A stretch of DNA of 64,000 nucleotides from Arthrobacter sp. SLBN-100 (GCF_006715305.1 NZ_VFMY01000001.1:3410001-3474000); one strand, 5' to 3'. Shown: positions 23,236-32,335, counted from the stretch's first letter. The notes: generated by a model from the letters alone, not told the origin. Program-made: numbers and translations.

Positions 23236-25473
23236 ATGACGGCTTCAGACCAGCAGCACTTCCCACCATCGCCGGCGCCCAAGGATATGCCGGGCTTCCC
23301 ACCCGCTGCCCGTGAAGCTGCTGGCAGGGAGGCCGTTGATCCGCACCTGCTCCAGCAGTTGGCGGATGCGCATGGGGTGGGAACCTCCTTTCAGGGCTGG
23401 GACGGGCTGCCGCACGCTGTTGCCATGGACACCTTGATCAAGGTCCTCGCCTCCCTCGGGGTGCAGGCGCACACCAACCAGCTCATCGAAGAGGCCCTGG
23501 CGGAAGCGGAACTCGCGCCCTGGCGGCGCATGCTGCCACCCGCCGTCGTCATCCAGCAGGGTGAACCGGCGCAGGTTCCGGTCCACGTGCGCGACGGCGC
23601 CACAGCGCGGCTGAGCATCACCCTTGAAGGCGGCGCCGGGTCCATGGACGCGGCGCAGCAGGATCTTTGGATGCAGCCACGGGATGTCGACGGCGTTGCG
23701 ACCGGACGTGCCACCTTCGCGCTCCCGCCGGACTTGCCGCTCGGATGGCATACCCTCCATGCCGAATCCGAAGGTGCCACCGCACCCGCCACCCTGGTGG
23801 TGGTGCCTGCGCGGCTTACCACGGCAGCGCCACTGGAAGAGCGCCGGGGCTGGGGACTGGCTACCCAGCTCTATTCCGTACGCTCAAAACGGTCCTGGGG
23901 CATCGGCGACTTCTCCGACCTGGCTGACCTGGCCGCCCTCAGCGGCAGCCGCGGGGCGGACTACGTCCTGGTTAACCCGTTGCACGCTGCCGAGCCGGTT
24001 CCGCCCGTGCAGCCGTCACCGTATTCGCCGTCCACCCGGCGGTTCTTCAACCCGCTGTACATCCGCATCGAGGCGATCCCCGAGCTGGCGTACCTCAAGC
24101 CGCGCAAGCGCGCCGCGGTGGAGAAGCTCCGCGAGGAGGTGGCCGGGCTGAACAGGGAGGGCGCCCGCCTGGACCGCGACGCCGTCTACGCGGCGAAGCT
24201 GCAGGCACTTGAGCTGCTCTACCATGCCCGCCGCCCGCCGGCCCGGCAGGCTGCCTTCGACGAGTTCTGCCGCATCTCCGGCCAAGGGCTTGACGACTTT
24301 GCCCTGTGGTCCGCGATCCGGGAGGACCTGCCGGCAGGGGACCCGTTCTGGTCTGATCCCGCCTGCGCACTCGGCACGCCGCAGAGCGAGGCGCTCCGCG
24401 AGCGGCTGGCAGACCGTATCGGGTTTTACCGCTGGCTCCAGTGGATCTGCGACGAACAGCTCGAAGATGCCCAGCGAGCCGCGCTCCGTGCCGGAATGCG
24501 GCTTGGCGTGGTCCACGACCTCGCCGTCGGCGTGGACCACAGCAGCGCTGACGCATGGACACTCCGCGACGTGCTTGCTCCGGGCACCAGCGTGGGTGCG
24601 CCGCCGGACATGTACAACCAGCAGGGCCAGGACTGGGGCCAGCCGCCTTGGCATCCTGCCCGCCTGGCGGAGGCGGGCTACATCCCGTTCCGGAACATGC
24701 TGGCCACCGTGCTGCGCCATGCCGGCGGCGTCCGGGTGGACCACATCCTGGGTCTCTTCCGGCTGTGGTGGATCCCGGCCGGAAACGCTCCGGGGGACGG
24801 CGCGTACGTGAAATACGACCACGAGGCATTGATTGGCATCCTGGCCCTCGAGGCGCAGCGTGCGGGAGCCGTGGTGATCGGGGAGGACTTGGGCACCTTC
24901 GAGCCGTGGGTCCGGGACTACCTTGCCGCCCGCGGCATCCTGGGCACCTCCATCCTTTGGTTTGAGTACGACGGCGATTCGCCCCTTGCGCCCGAAAGGT
25001 ACCGCACGCAGGCACTCGCCAGCGTCAACACCCACGACCTTCCGCCCACCGCCGGCTACCTCGCCGGGGATCACGTGGCTTTGCGCAGCGGGCTGGGCCT
25101 GCTGGAGCGTTCGGAAGCCGAGGAGCGGGCCGAGCACAACGCCGCACTGGAAAAGATGTTTGCGCTGCTGCGGGAGCGCGGCCACCTGCCCGAAGACGGA
25201 GCGGGCGGGCAAGCCGGGAGTGAAGAAGGGACCATCGAGGCGCTGCACCTGCTGCTGGCCCAGGCGCCGTCGGTGCTGCTTGGCGTTGCCCTGGTGGACG
25301 CCGTGGGCGAGCGGCGGGTCCAGAACCAGCCCGGGACCACCGAAGCGCTCTACCCGAACTGGCAGGTTCCGCTGGGCGGCCCGGACGGCCGGCCTGTTTT
25401 CCTGGATGATCTTCCCGCAAACCCGCGGTTCAACTCGCTGCTGGCTGCGGTGGAAGGGGCCCTGCACGGCTAG
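23236..25473 (+). CDS. malQ: 4-alpha-glucanotransferase (amylomaltase), GH77
   Basis: A 745-residue MalQ of the long actinobacterial form. N-terminal beta-sandwich regions (~1-195) precede the GH77 barrel, which begins GWGLATQLYSVRSKRSWGIGDFSDLADL. Catalytic motifs are VRVDHILGLFRLWWIP (nucleophile Asp, ~residue 502), VVIGEDLGTFEPWVRDYL (acid/base Glu, ~543) and SVNTHDLPPTAGYLAGD (~600). It transfers alpha-1,4-glucan segments between maltodextrins in the cytoplasm, working with maltodextrin phosphorylase. ATG 23236 follows GAGGCGGACACGA. It neighbours a secreted amylase gene, suggesting shared starch use, although the two are separated and convergent. Confidence 0.92.
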   Translation: MTASDQQHFPPSPAPKDMPGFPPAAREAAGREAVDPHLLQQLADAHGVGTSFQGWDGLPHAVAMDTLIKVLASLGVQAHTNQLIEEALAEAELAPWRRMLPPAVVIQQGEPAQVPVHVRDGATARLSITLEGGAGSMDAAQQDLWMQPRDVDGVATGRATFALPPDLPLGWHTLHAESEGATAPATLVVVPARLTTAAPLEERRGWGLATQLYSVRSKRSWGIGDFSDLADLAALSGSRGADYVLVNPLHAAEPVPPVQPSPYSPSTRRFFNPLYIRIEAIPELAYLKPRKRAAVEKLREEVAGLNREGARLDRDAVYAAKLQALELLYHARRPPARQAAFDEFCRISGQGLDDFALWSAIREDLPAGDPFWSDPACALGTPQSEALRERLADRIGFYRWLQWICDEQLEDAQRAALRAGMRLGVVHDLAVGVDHSSADAWTLRDVLAPGTSVGAPPDMYNQQGQDWGQPPWHPARLAEAGYIPFRNMLATVLRHAGGVRVDHILGLFRLWWIPAGNAPGDGAYVKYDHEALIGILALEAQRAGAVVIGEDLGTFEPWVRDYLAARGILGTSILWFEYDGDSPLAPERYRTQALASVNTHDLPPTAGYLAGDHVALRSGLGLLERSEAEERAEHNAALEKMFALLRERGHLPEDGAGGQAGSEEGTIEALHLLLAQAPSVLLGVALVDAVGERRVQNQPGTTEALYPNWQVPLGGPDGRPVFLDDLPANPRFNSLLAAVEGALHG

Positions 25474-25521
25474 GGAATGCCAGCCAGGTCAGGCGGCCAG
25501 GTCAACAGTCAGGAGAAGTCG

Positions 25522-26430
25522 ATGGGTGAAGGACCAGTACTCGTTGTAGGCGGCACCGGCATGCTCGGCGGCCAGGTGGTCACGGAGCTGTTGAACCGGG
25601 GGAAGCAGGTGCGTGCCCTGGTGCGCCCGGGCTCGGATGCGTCCCGGCTGGAGTCATCGGGCGTGGAGATCGCCCGCGGGGACATGATGGACCCGGACTC
25701 GTTGCTTCGGGCGATGACCGGTGCGGACGCGGTGGTTACCTCGGCTGCCGGCTATACCAGGCACCGGAAGGGCGACAACCCGAAAATCGACACGGTAGGC
25801 AATTCAAACCTCGCTGATGCTGCCAAGCGTGCCGGGGTACGCAGGTTTGTGCTCACCAGCATCTTGACCTGCGACCAGACGCCGGACGTGCCGCATTTTT
25901 GGCACAAACGGCTGATGGAGGACAGGCTGCAGGCCCTGGGCGTCCCGTTTGTGGCATTACGTCCCGGGGCTTTCCTGGACCAGGTGACCCGGTTTGGCGG
26001 CGACCCCATCAGCAAGCACAGGGTCAGATGGTTCGGCTCGGCAGGAATCCCGCTGTCCTTTGTGCTCACCTCGGATCTTGCGGGATACCTCGCGGCCGCC
26101 GTGGATGCTCCGGGCGTGGAGGGCCAGCGGATCGATATCGGCTGGGACCGGCCCATCTCCATGCAGGAGTTCGCCGACATCGCGGAGCGGTTGACCGGTG
26201 AGGAGATCCGGGTGCAGTCCGTTCCCCTTGGCCTGCTGAGGGGAGCCGGGGTCCTGCTGGGGCCGGTCAACCCCATGGCAAAGGACCTGGCTGCCATGAT
26301 GGGCTGGTTCCAGACTGGCAAGTACGTTGCCGACACAAGGCGGCAGGTCGAGGTTTTTGGTGCTCCCCCCACCGCAGAGGACGCGGTGCGGCGGGTCATC
26401 ATTAGCCTGGGGCACGCTGTGAAGAGCTAG
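25522..26430 (+). CDS. NAD(P)-binding atypical SDR (NmrA-like)
   Basis: A 302-residue protein with an N-terminal Rossmann motif VLVVGGTGMLGGQVVTELL, ALVRPGSDASRLE after beta-2, and GADAVVTSAAGY. This organisation belongs to NmrA/SDR_a5-like proteins that bind NAD(P) and act as redox sensors or reductases. The classical YxxxK is not evident. AGGAG lies 7 nt before ATG 25522, excluding the 15 extra upstream codons. It sits directly after malQ but is probably functionally separate. A strong hairpin follows at 26460. Confidence 0.82.
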   Translation: MGEGPVLVVGGTGMLGGQVVTELLNRGKQVRALVRPGSDASRLESSGVEIARGDMMDPDSLLRAMTGADAVVTSAAGYTRHRKGDNPKIDTVGNSNLADAAKRAGVRRFVLTSILTCDQTPDVPHFWHKRLMEDRLQALGVPFVALRPGAFLDQVTRFGGDPISKHRVRWFGSAGIPLSFVLTSDLAGYLAAAVDAPGVEGQRIDIGWDRPISMQEFADIAERLTGEEIRVQSVPLGLLRGAGVLLGPVNPMAKDLAAMMGWFQTGKYVADTRRQVEVFGAPPTAEDAVRRVIISLGHAVKS

Positions 26431-26459
26431 CTGACTCGCGAGCATCTACACAAAAGGCG

Positions 26460-26508
26460 GGGCCGCTTAGCGCCTGTCCGGGAATGCCGGATGGATGCTA
26501 AGCGGCCC
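26460..26508. terminator. Bidirectional terminator
   Basis: A perfect 12-bp stem GGGCCGCTTAGC (26460-26471) and GCTAAGCGGCCC (26497-26508), with an inner CCGG/CCGG pair, lies between the convergent NmrA-like and amylase genes. Confidence 0.75.
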
Positions 26509-26520
26509 TGCCCGCCCGCC

Positions 26521-26553
26521 CCCTGGCCTCGCAAGCTCGGTCAGGGAACCCTG
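26521..26553 (+). repeat. Dispersed 33-bp intergenic repeat, copy 1
   Basis: The core CCTCGCAAGCTCGG with flanks matches the reverse complement of 44169-44201 at 30 of 33 positions. It is intergenic, next to the amylase stop. It resembles REP-like sequences of Micrococcales. Confidence 0.65.
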
Positions 26554-26574
26554 CGGCCGAGGCCCGCGCTGCTG

Positions 26575-29500
26575 CTAGCTTGCGGTGACCAGGTGGGTGA
26601 AGTGGTCGTAGCGGAAGGTGACGCCGCCGCCGTCGTGCTCAAACGGGATATTGCCGCCGTTCGGCACGCCGTTGGCGCCGTAGTTCACATTCCAGGACCG
26701 GTCCATGGCCGCCTTGAACTCGTAAGTGCCTGCCGGCAGGTTCATAACCGTCAGCTTCCACACAAGGTCGGTAGGGTCCAGTGCCAGCTGTGCCTGGTCG
26801 CATTCGGGCAGCCAATCGCCGATGCAGCCCAGCTCGGACCCCAGGTTGCCGGCAACCGAAACGGCCTGCGGCTGCTGCGACGCGTACACCGCGCTGATCA
26901 CATGCGTTCTGTTGTCATAGCGGAACGTGACCGCTCCGCCCGCATGGTCCAGCACGATGTTTGATCCGTTCAAGGCACCGTCGGCTCCGTAGCTCACATC
27001 CCAGTTGCCGTTGAGTGCGGCCTTGTACTCGTACTTGCCGGCGGGAAGATCAACGGTGAGGCGCCAGATGTTGTCCGCGGGATCCAGGACCATCGTGGCC
27101 TGGGTGCACGCAAGGTCCCACGGCTCAGCGCAGCCCATGGCCTGGTTCAGGGAGCCTGCCACAGTGACCGAATCCGGCTGCGGCGCGTCGCCTACCGTGA
27201 CGGTCCGGACGCCGCTGGAGACGTTGAAACCGGTGCCCGCCGTGCTGGCGCGGTACCGCAGTTGCGTGCCGTCCGCGAGGCCCGACACGTCGTCGGTCAC
27301 CGAGTACACCGGCGAAGAGCCGTCCGAACCCACCGCGGTCCAGTCCCCGCCGGCGACGCTTCGCTCAAACAACATCACGTGGCTGGCCTTTTCCGGGTCT
27401 ACCGTCGCACTAAGCTCCACGGAGCCCTTCACACTGCTGCCCTCAACGGGCTTCTGGAGCGTGGGGACGGGCGCGGGAACTGCGGCGTTGCGGGGTTGGG
27501 AAGTGGCCGCGTGGCCGCCGTTGTCCAGGACGGCGGCCCGGTACTCCACGGGAGTGCCGGCATCCAAGGCTGCTACCTCGTGGAACACCTGGTAAGGCGC
27601 GGTGTCGTCCGTGCCGATGGCCTGCCACCCTCCGCCTGCCGTCCTGGCCTCGAAGGTGACCTCATAGAATGAGGAGCCGCCGACGTCGGCCGTCACCTTA
27701 AGCCGCCCGTTGTCACCTTGCGCCGCGGCCGGTTCCTGGAGGACGACGGCGGGCGCCGCCTGGGAGTGCGGAATCCGGCCGGAGGACTGGTAAACCACGG
27801 CGGAAAGCGGGGGAACAGTGACCGTGAGCTTGCCGTCCACGGCCGTTTTGGCCTCGTCCGCTCCTTCACCGTAAATCCTGGTGTAGGTGCGCTTCGCGAT
27901 GTACGTAGGCACCTCCGCCGTCTGCGGCTGCTCGCCGTTGTTCAATGCCACGACGTACTCACGCTGGTCCTCGGCGTCCGTGCGGGAGAAGGCGTAGATG
28001 CCTGGGCCCTCCGCGGCGTACCGGTGCTGGTGCGCGCCGTCGCGCAGTGCGGGGTGCTCCTTGGTCAGTTCCGCAAGCTGGCTGATTTTGCCGTAAAGCG
28101 GGTGCCCGGTGTTGAAGTTGTCCGTGGCATGTGTTGCATCGGTGCCCAGCAGGTCGTCGTCAAGGTACTCCAGCACCTTGCTCGCGAAGAGCGTCTGCCG
28201 GGCATCCTGGTCGCCCCCGGGGCCGGTGAAACCCTGTTCGTCACCGTAGTAGATCACGGGGTTGCCGCGGGAGAGGTACATCAGCTCGTGGGCCAGCTGG
28301 TCGCGGGCCACCTGCTCGGCGTCGGTTGATCCGGGGTTGTCCGCGGCGATGAAGCTGCCGATCCGGCCCATGTCGTGGTTGCCCAGGAAGGTGGGGAGCT
28401 GGTAGACGTTCGAATCGGCGTCGGTGTACCAGTCGTCGCCCGCGAAGAACGTTTCCAGCGCGGCTGCGTCCTCGCCCTTGGAAGCGAAGTTGCGCGCCGC
28501 GTCCTGGAAGGGGAAGTCCAGCACTGCCTGCATGTTGTTCCGGGTGGTGAACTGCGAGGTGAAGCTCTTGGTGGTGTCGAAGACCTCGCCGAACATAAAG
28601 AACTCGTCCTTGCCCTGCTCCTTGGCGTAGGTGAGGACGTCGGGGCCGAATTCCTGCCAGAACCCGTCGTTGACGTGCTTCATGGTGTCGATCCGGAAGC
28701 CGTCCACGCCGAAGTCGCGAATCCAGGTTTCGTAGATGTTCTTCATTCCGTCCACTACCTTGGGGTGCTCGGTGAAGAGGTCGTCCAGGCCGAAGAAATC
28801 ACCATAGAAGGAGTCCTCGCCCACAAATGTGGTGTCGCCGCGGTTGTGGTACAGCGTGGGATCGTTCAGCCAGGCCGGGACCTTCAGGTTTTCTTCGCCC
28901 GGTTCCAGGACGGGTTTGTAGGGGAACGATGTGGCTGCGCCGAGTTTGGGAAAGCTTTCGGCGCCCGCGTAGTCCCGGTCGTCGAATTCGGCACCTTCCG
29001 CCGTCTCGTACGGCACGGCATCCTTGGAGATATAGCCCTTCCGCGCGCCTTCCTTGTAGCCGATGACGTCCGCGGTGTGGTTGGTGATGATGTCGAAGTA
29101 CACCTTCATGCCGCGGCTGTGGGCCTCGTCAATGAGTGCCTTGAGTTCGTCATTCGTGCCAAGGTGCGGATCGATCTGGGTGAAGTCCGTGACCCAGTAT
29201 CCGTGGTAGCCGGCCGACTTGTCCTCGGGCTGTACCGCTTTGTTCTTGAAGCTGGGAGTCAGCCAGATGGAGGTGGTGCCCAGGCCCTGGATGTAGTCGA
29301 TCTTGTCCAGCAGGCCGGCCAGATCGCCGCCGTTGTAGAACCCCTTCCTGGTGGGATCGAAGCCGGACACCATCGGATCACTGCCCAGGCCGCCGTCGTC
29401 GTTTATGGGGCTCCCGTTGCTGAAGCGGTCAGCCATGACGAAGTAGAAGTTTTCGTCCGTGACGGGCCCTCGCAAGCTGTGCAGGGCCGACGTCTGGCCT

Positions 29501-29760
29501 TGGTTCTTGTTGGCTTGTCCCTCCGCCCCTGGATCTTTGGCGCCCGGGGCGGCCTGAGCGGGAAGAACAGAGGCAGAAACGGCGACTATCGCAGCCGCAA
29601 GGGCAGCCGCTGTGCGCGTTGTGGTCCTCGGGGCGGTTTGAGCCCGCGTGCCCCTTTTACTTCGGCTGGGCGTTTGAGGAGGTGTGATGGTTGGAGTGGC
29701 GGTTGTTCCGGTGGTCGTTTTGGCGCGTAGGGATGCGCGCGGAAGGGTGCGGAATTTCAA
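26575..29760 (-). CDS. Secreted alpha-amylase/pullulanase-type GH13 enzyme with two X25 modules
   Basis: About 1061 residues. A long basic leader and hydrophobic segment (TAAALAAAIVAVSASVLPAQA) form a signal peptide ending in a likely AxA site. The GH13 barrel follows: DIITNHT (region I), GFRIDTMKHV (nucleophile Asp), FMFGEVFD (acid/base Glu) and FLGNHDMGR (transition-state Asp). After a beta-domain come two Ig-like stretches and two tandem ~95-residue X25-type modules (VAGSLNQAMGCAEPWDLAC and VAGNLGSELGCIGDWLPEC) that bind starch in pullulanases. It acts extracellularly on starch. I favour TTG 29760, which has AGGAAAGG 7 nt upstream; ATG 29823 lacks such a site. A LacI-type operator precedes it. 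Confidence 0.85.
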   Translation of the reverse strand: MKFRTLPRASLRAKTTTGTTATPTITPPQTPSRSKRGTRAQTAPRTTTRTAAALAAAIVAVSASVLPAQAAPGAKDPGAEGQANKNQGQTSALHSLRGPVTDENFYFVMADRFSNGSPINDDGGLGSDPMVSGFDPTRKGFYNGGDLAGLLDKIDYIQGLGTTSIWLTPSFKNKAVQPEDKSAGYHGYWVTDFTQIDPHLGTNDELKALIDEAHSRGMKVYFDIITNHTADVIGYKEGARKGYISKDAVPYETAEGAEFDDRDYAGAESFPKLGAATSFPYKPVLEPGEENLKVPAWLNDPTLYHNRGDTTFVGEDSFYGDFFGLDDLFTEHPKVVDGMKNIYETWIRDFGVDGFRIDTMKHVNDGFWQEFGPDVLTYAKEQGKDEFFMFGEVFDTTKSFTSQFTTRNNMQAVLDFPFQDAARNFASKGEDAAALETFFAGDDWYTDADSNVYQLPTFLGNHDMGRIGSFIAADNPGSTDAEQVARDQLAHELMYLSRGNPVIYYGDEQGFTGPGGDQDARQTLFASKVLEYLDDDLLGTDATHATDNFNTGHPLYGKISQLAELTKEHPALRDGAHQHRYAAEGPGIYAFSRTDAEDQREYVVALNNGEQPQTAEVPTYIAKRTYTRIYGEGADEAKTAVDGKLTVTVPPLSAVVYQSSGRIPHSQAAPAVVLQEPAAAQGDNGRLKVTADVGGSSFYEVTFEARTAGGGWQAIGTDDTAPYQVFHEVAALDAGTPVEYRAAVLDNGGHAATSQPRNAAVPAPVPTLQKPVEGSSVKGSVELSATVDPEKASHVMLFERSVAGGDWTAVGSDGSSPVYSVTDDVSGLADGTQLRYRASTAGTGFNVSSGVRTVTVGDAPQPDSVTVAGSLNQAMGCAEPWDLACTQATMVLDPADNIWRLTVDLPAGKYEYKAALNGNWDVSYGADGALNGSNIVLDHAGGAVTFRYDNRTHVISAVYASQQPQAVSVAGNLGSELGCIGDWLPECDQAQLALDPTDLVWKLTVMNLPAGTYEFKAAMDRSWNVNYGANGVPNGGNIPFEHDGGGVTFRYDHFTHLVTAS

Positions 29761-29875
29761 GGAAGAGACCTTTCCTGGTAGCTGCGCTGCTGTACAGGCT
29801 TGCCGGGGCAAGGGGTGCGGCAAGAGGATGCCGGGGCCAGGAAGGCCGCCCTGTCCCTGTGAAGCACGTCATAAC

Positions 29876-29889
29876 TGTAAGCGCTTGCA
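29876..29889. promoter_or_regulatory. LacI/MalR-type operator in the amylase promoter
   Basis: TGTAAGCGCTTGCA is a 14-bp near-palindrome with central GCGC, typical of actinobacterial MalR or catabolite LacI-family operators. It lies ~116 bp upstream of the proposed amylase start and probably mediates maltose/starch control. Confidence 0.65.
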
Positions 29890-29995
29890 CTGAATAACTC
29901 CAGCGTTTAGGAAAACAGCCTGTGTCCCAGCATCACTGCTCTGCACCCCAGCATTGTGCCGCAGAGTCAGCCATAAGCGGTGGCGGGACTTACCG

Positions 29996-31042
29996 TCAGA
30001 GAGCCGGCACCAGGGCCGTGGGTGACGGCGTCTGCAGGTCGTGGACCAGGGGTCCGGGCAGCCCACTGGCAGGGTCCAGCTCGAAAGTGGCGATGTTGTC
30101 CGACCGTTCGTGGGCCACATGGAGCCAGTTTCTCCGGACGATGTGGTGGCGCGGCCAGTTCCCTCCGCTGGGAAAGTCGTGGACGGGCAGCAGCTCCGTC
30201 CCTTCGGCAGCCACGTCCAGCACGCTCACAAGGTTGGAACCGCGCACCCCGACGTAAGCGTGCCTTCCCTCCTGGTCGAGGCAGATCTCCGCTGCGGAGT
30301 CATCGCGCATGTTGCCGCCGGCGGTTGCCGGACCCCGGAAAACGAGTTCAAATGTCCCGGCCTCGGGCCGGACCACGAAGACCTCGACGGAGTATTCAGA
30401 AACCACAAAGACGTTGCCGCTGGCGTGCTGCACCAAGTGGCGGGGCCCGCAGCCGAAGGGGAGGGCCACCTCGTGGTCCGCTTCCAGTCCTGATCCCGGC
30501 ACATAGTTCCAGATACGGAGGGTGTCGTGCCCCAGGTCTGTTGTCATGATCCGGCCGTCCTGCAGCATGAGGCTGGCGTGGGCGCGGCTCTGACGGGGCT
30601 TACCTGGAGTCTGGATGGAGTGCGGATCCGCTGAGGCGGGGGCGGGGAAGCGTGCCGTGATGCCGCCGTCGGAATCGAGTTCGTAGAGCAGCACCTGGCC
30701 GTCGCCCCAGCAAGCTGCGGTGAGGAAGCGCCCCTGGGGGCCTACCGCCACGTGGCAGGTTGCTTCCCCGGCTGGTTGGGGCTCGCCAAGCGGCTCAAGC
30801 CCGAAATCGCCCTTCCGCCGGAAGGCACGTACCATCTTGCGCTGCTCCGCCACCGCGTACACCACGGGCAGGGCGGGATGGACAGCAACGAACGACGGCG
30901 AATCCGCCTTGGCTGCCGTACCCAGCCATTCCAGCGTCCCGTCAGGGTGGGCGGACAAGGCGCCGATCCCTTCAGCCCGGCCGCCGCCGTCAGGGGTGTA
31001 CGTGCCGGTCCAGATGATGGGGTGCTGGGCGGGGGAAGTCAT
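29996..31042 (-). CDS. Lactonase-family beta-propeller protein (6-phosphogluconolactonase-like)
   Basis: A 348-residue seven-bladed beta-propeller of the YbhE/Pgl-muconate cycloisomerase-like lactonase family. Repeats such as SPSFVAVHPALPVVYAV, CHVAVGPQGRFLTAACWGDGQVLLYEL, RHLVQHASGNVFVVSEYSVEVF and GNWPRHHIVRRNWLHVAHE mark the blades. Members hydrolyse 6-phosphogluconolactone in the pentose phosphate pathway, but many paralogues have other or unknown substrates. There is no signal peptide. AGGATTGACAT precedes ATG 31042. It is convergent with nothing and likely monocistronic. The exact substrate is unproven. Confidence 0.82.
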   Translation of the reverse strand: MTSPAQHPIIWTGTYTPDGGGRAEGIGALSAHPDGTLEWLGTAAKADSPSFVAVHPALPVVYAVAEQRKMVRAFRRKGDFGLEPLGEPQPAGEATCHVAVGPQGRFLTAACWGDGQVLLYELDSDGGITARFPAPASADPHSIQTPGKPRQSRAHASLMLQDGRIMTTDLGHDTLRIWNYVPGSGLEADHEVALPFGCGPRHLVQHASGNVFVVSEYSVEVFVVRPEAGTFELVFRGPATAGGNMRDDSAAEICLDQEGRHAYVGVRGSNLVSVLDVAAEGTELLPVHDFPSGGNWPRHHIVRRNWLHVAHERSDNIATFELDPASGLPGPLVHDLQTPSPTALVPAL

Positions 31043-31247
31043 ATGTCAATCCTGCCAATAAAGTGCCCCCAATCGGTGGAACTACGGTTTAGCATTGGAT
31101 TCCAGCCATGGCAAAAGGAGGTGAGTCCGATTCGTGCTTCATCAGTTTCGGGTACTCCTTTCCAACGCCGCCCGGGCCGCCAAGGCTAGTCTGGACAAGC
31201 CCCTGGAAGACGCGTGAGTGCCCGCTGGCTCACCGAAAGGCGTTCCC
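31043..31247 (+). promoter_or_regulatory. Leader region with an unused strong Shine-Dalgarno sequence
   Basis: The gap between the divergent lactonase and methyltransferase genes contains AAAAGGAGGTGAG (31113-31125), an excellent ribosome-binding site. No ATG follows at normal spacing. A GTG at 31134 opens a 27-codon frame that ends in TGA at 31215-31217 (…SLDKPLEDA), and an ATT at 31130 opens an 18-codon frame. Either could be a leader peptide upstream of the methyltransferase gene. This is not established. Confidence 0.35.
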
Positions 31248-32069
31248 ATGCCGCGCCCCGAACCACTTGCCCGTCCCCTTTTTGCCGAAATTGTCACCCT
31301 GCTCAGGGCGGCTGGCTGCGTTTTCGCGGAAGAAGAAGCCCAGCTGCTGGTGTCCGAAGCGTCCAGTGCCACGAAGCTCACCGAGTGGATCAGCCGGCGC
31401 CTTGCGGGTGAGCCACTTGAATATATTGTTGGCTGGGCCAGTTTTTGTGGTCTGCGCATTGCCGTCGATCCCGGTGTCTTTGTGCCGCGCCGGCGCACGC
31501 AACTAGTTGTTTCGGAGGCCGTTACGCTGCTGCGGCAAAGCCTCCCGGCAGGCGCGAAGCCCGGCGTCGTTGTTGATCTCTGCTGTGGATCCGGAGCCGT
31601 GGGTGTGGCGGTTGCTTCCCAAATGCAGGTCAAGGAACTTCACGCTGCCGATATCGACTCCATGGCCGTAGAATGCGCGCGCCGGAACCTCGCGATTGTG
31701 CGCGGGCAGGTCCATCAAGGCGATCTCTATGGCGGGCTTCCTTCCCGGCTCCGGGGGCAGGTGAAGCTCATCGTGGTGAACGCTCCGTACGTACCCACGG
31801 ACGTGCTGCCGACCATGCCGTCCGAGGCCCGGATCCATGAGCCGCGACTCTCGCTCGACGGAGGGCCGGACGGTTTGAGCCTCCACCGCCGGGTCCTCGG
31901 CGAAGCCCCGGATTGGTTGGCTCCGGACGGTCATCTTGTCATCGAAACCAGTGAGCGTCAGGCAGCTGGAACGGCTGGCATCGTGGCCGCGGCAGGACTG
32001 GCCGCGCGAACTGTTCACTCCGAGGACCTGGACGGAACGGTAGTCGTCGGCACCCTGCCCCTTAGGTAG
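31248..32069 (+). CDS. PrmC/HemK-like protein-(glutamine-N5) methyltransferase homologue with NAPY motif
   Basis: A 273-residue SAM-dependent methyltransferase resembling release-factor methyltransferase. The N-terminal helical domain contains LAGEPLEYIVGWASFCGL. The SAM motif I is VVDLCCGSGAVGVAVA (~residue 112), an acidic residue follows in HAADID, and the catalytic motif is VNAPYVPTDVLP (~178). Canonical PrmC uses NPPY; here it is NAPY. A distinct actinobacterial group annotated as putative N5-glutamine methyltransferase shares this change, so it is probably a paralogue with another target rather than the true PrmC. AAAGG precedes ATG 31248; an earlier start at 31218 is less likely. Confidence 0.8.
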   Translation: MPRPEPLARPLFAEIVTLLRAAGCVFAEEEAQLLVSEASSATKLTEWISRRLAGEPLEYIVGWASFCGLRIAVDPGVFVPRRRTQLVVSEAVTLLRQSLPAGAKPGVVVDLCCGSGAVGVAVASQMQVKELHAADIDSMAVECARRNLAIVRGQVHQGDLYGGLPSRLRGQVKLIVVNAPYVPTDVLPTMPSEARIHEPRLSLDGGPDGLSLHRRVLGEAPDWLAPDGHLVIETSERQAAGTAGIVAAAGLAARTVHSEDLDGTVVVGTLPLR

Positions 32070-32261
32070 CGACAGCAGCTTTCGGCGTCCCTTTTGCTGC
32101 CGGCGGTAGCGGCATCCGGCGAACGGGGTTGGAAACCCTGTGGTTTTCGGCCAGGCGCCTTCCCCCGATTTCCTCCTAAAGATGGTCGATGCCTCGTTGG
32201 ACCGGTGAACGGCTTTACGGGACCGCGTACGATTCCAAAACGTTCCCGGCTTCTGCAGACG

Positions 32262-32275
32262 CCCCTTATAAGGGG
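32262..32275. terminator. Perfect 14-bp palindrome in the convergent gap
   Basis: CCCCTTATAAGGGG lies in the 266-bp gap between the methyltransferase and the HNH gene, with GC-rich flanks that extend pairing loosely. It may form a terminator hairpin or be a protein site. The rest of the gap shows no gene. Confidence 0.4.
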
Positions 32276-32335
32276 TCCCGGCGTTCAGCCGTGCTGGATG
32301 CAGTGCTGTGGCCGGCAGCGGGGCGGTCGCGCGGT

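Noticed and set aside
26509..26574. Small RNA gene near the dispersed repeat
   Set aside because: No promoter-terminator pair is visible; the conserved part is better explained as a repeat next to a terminator.
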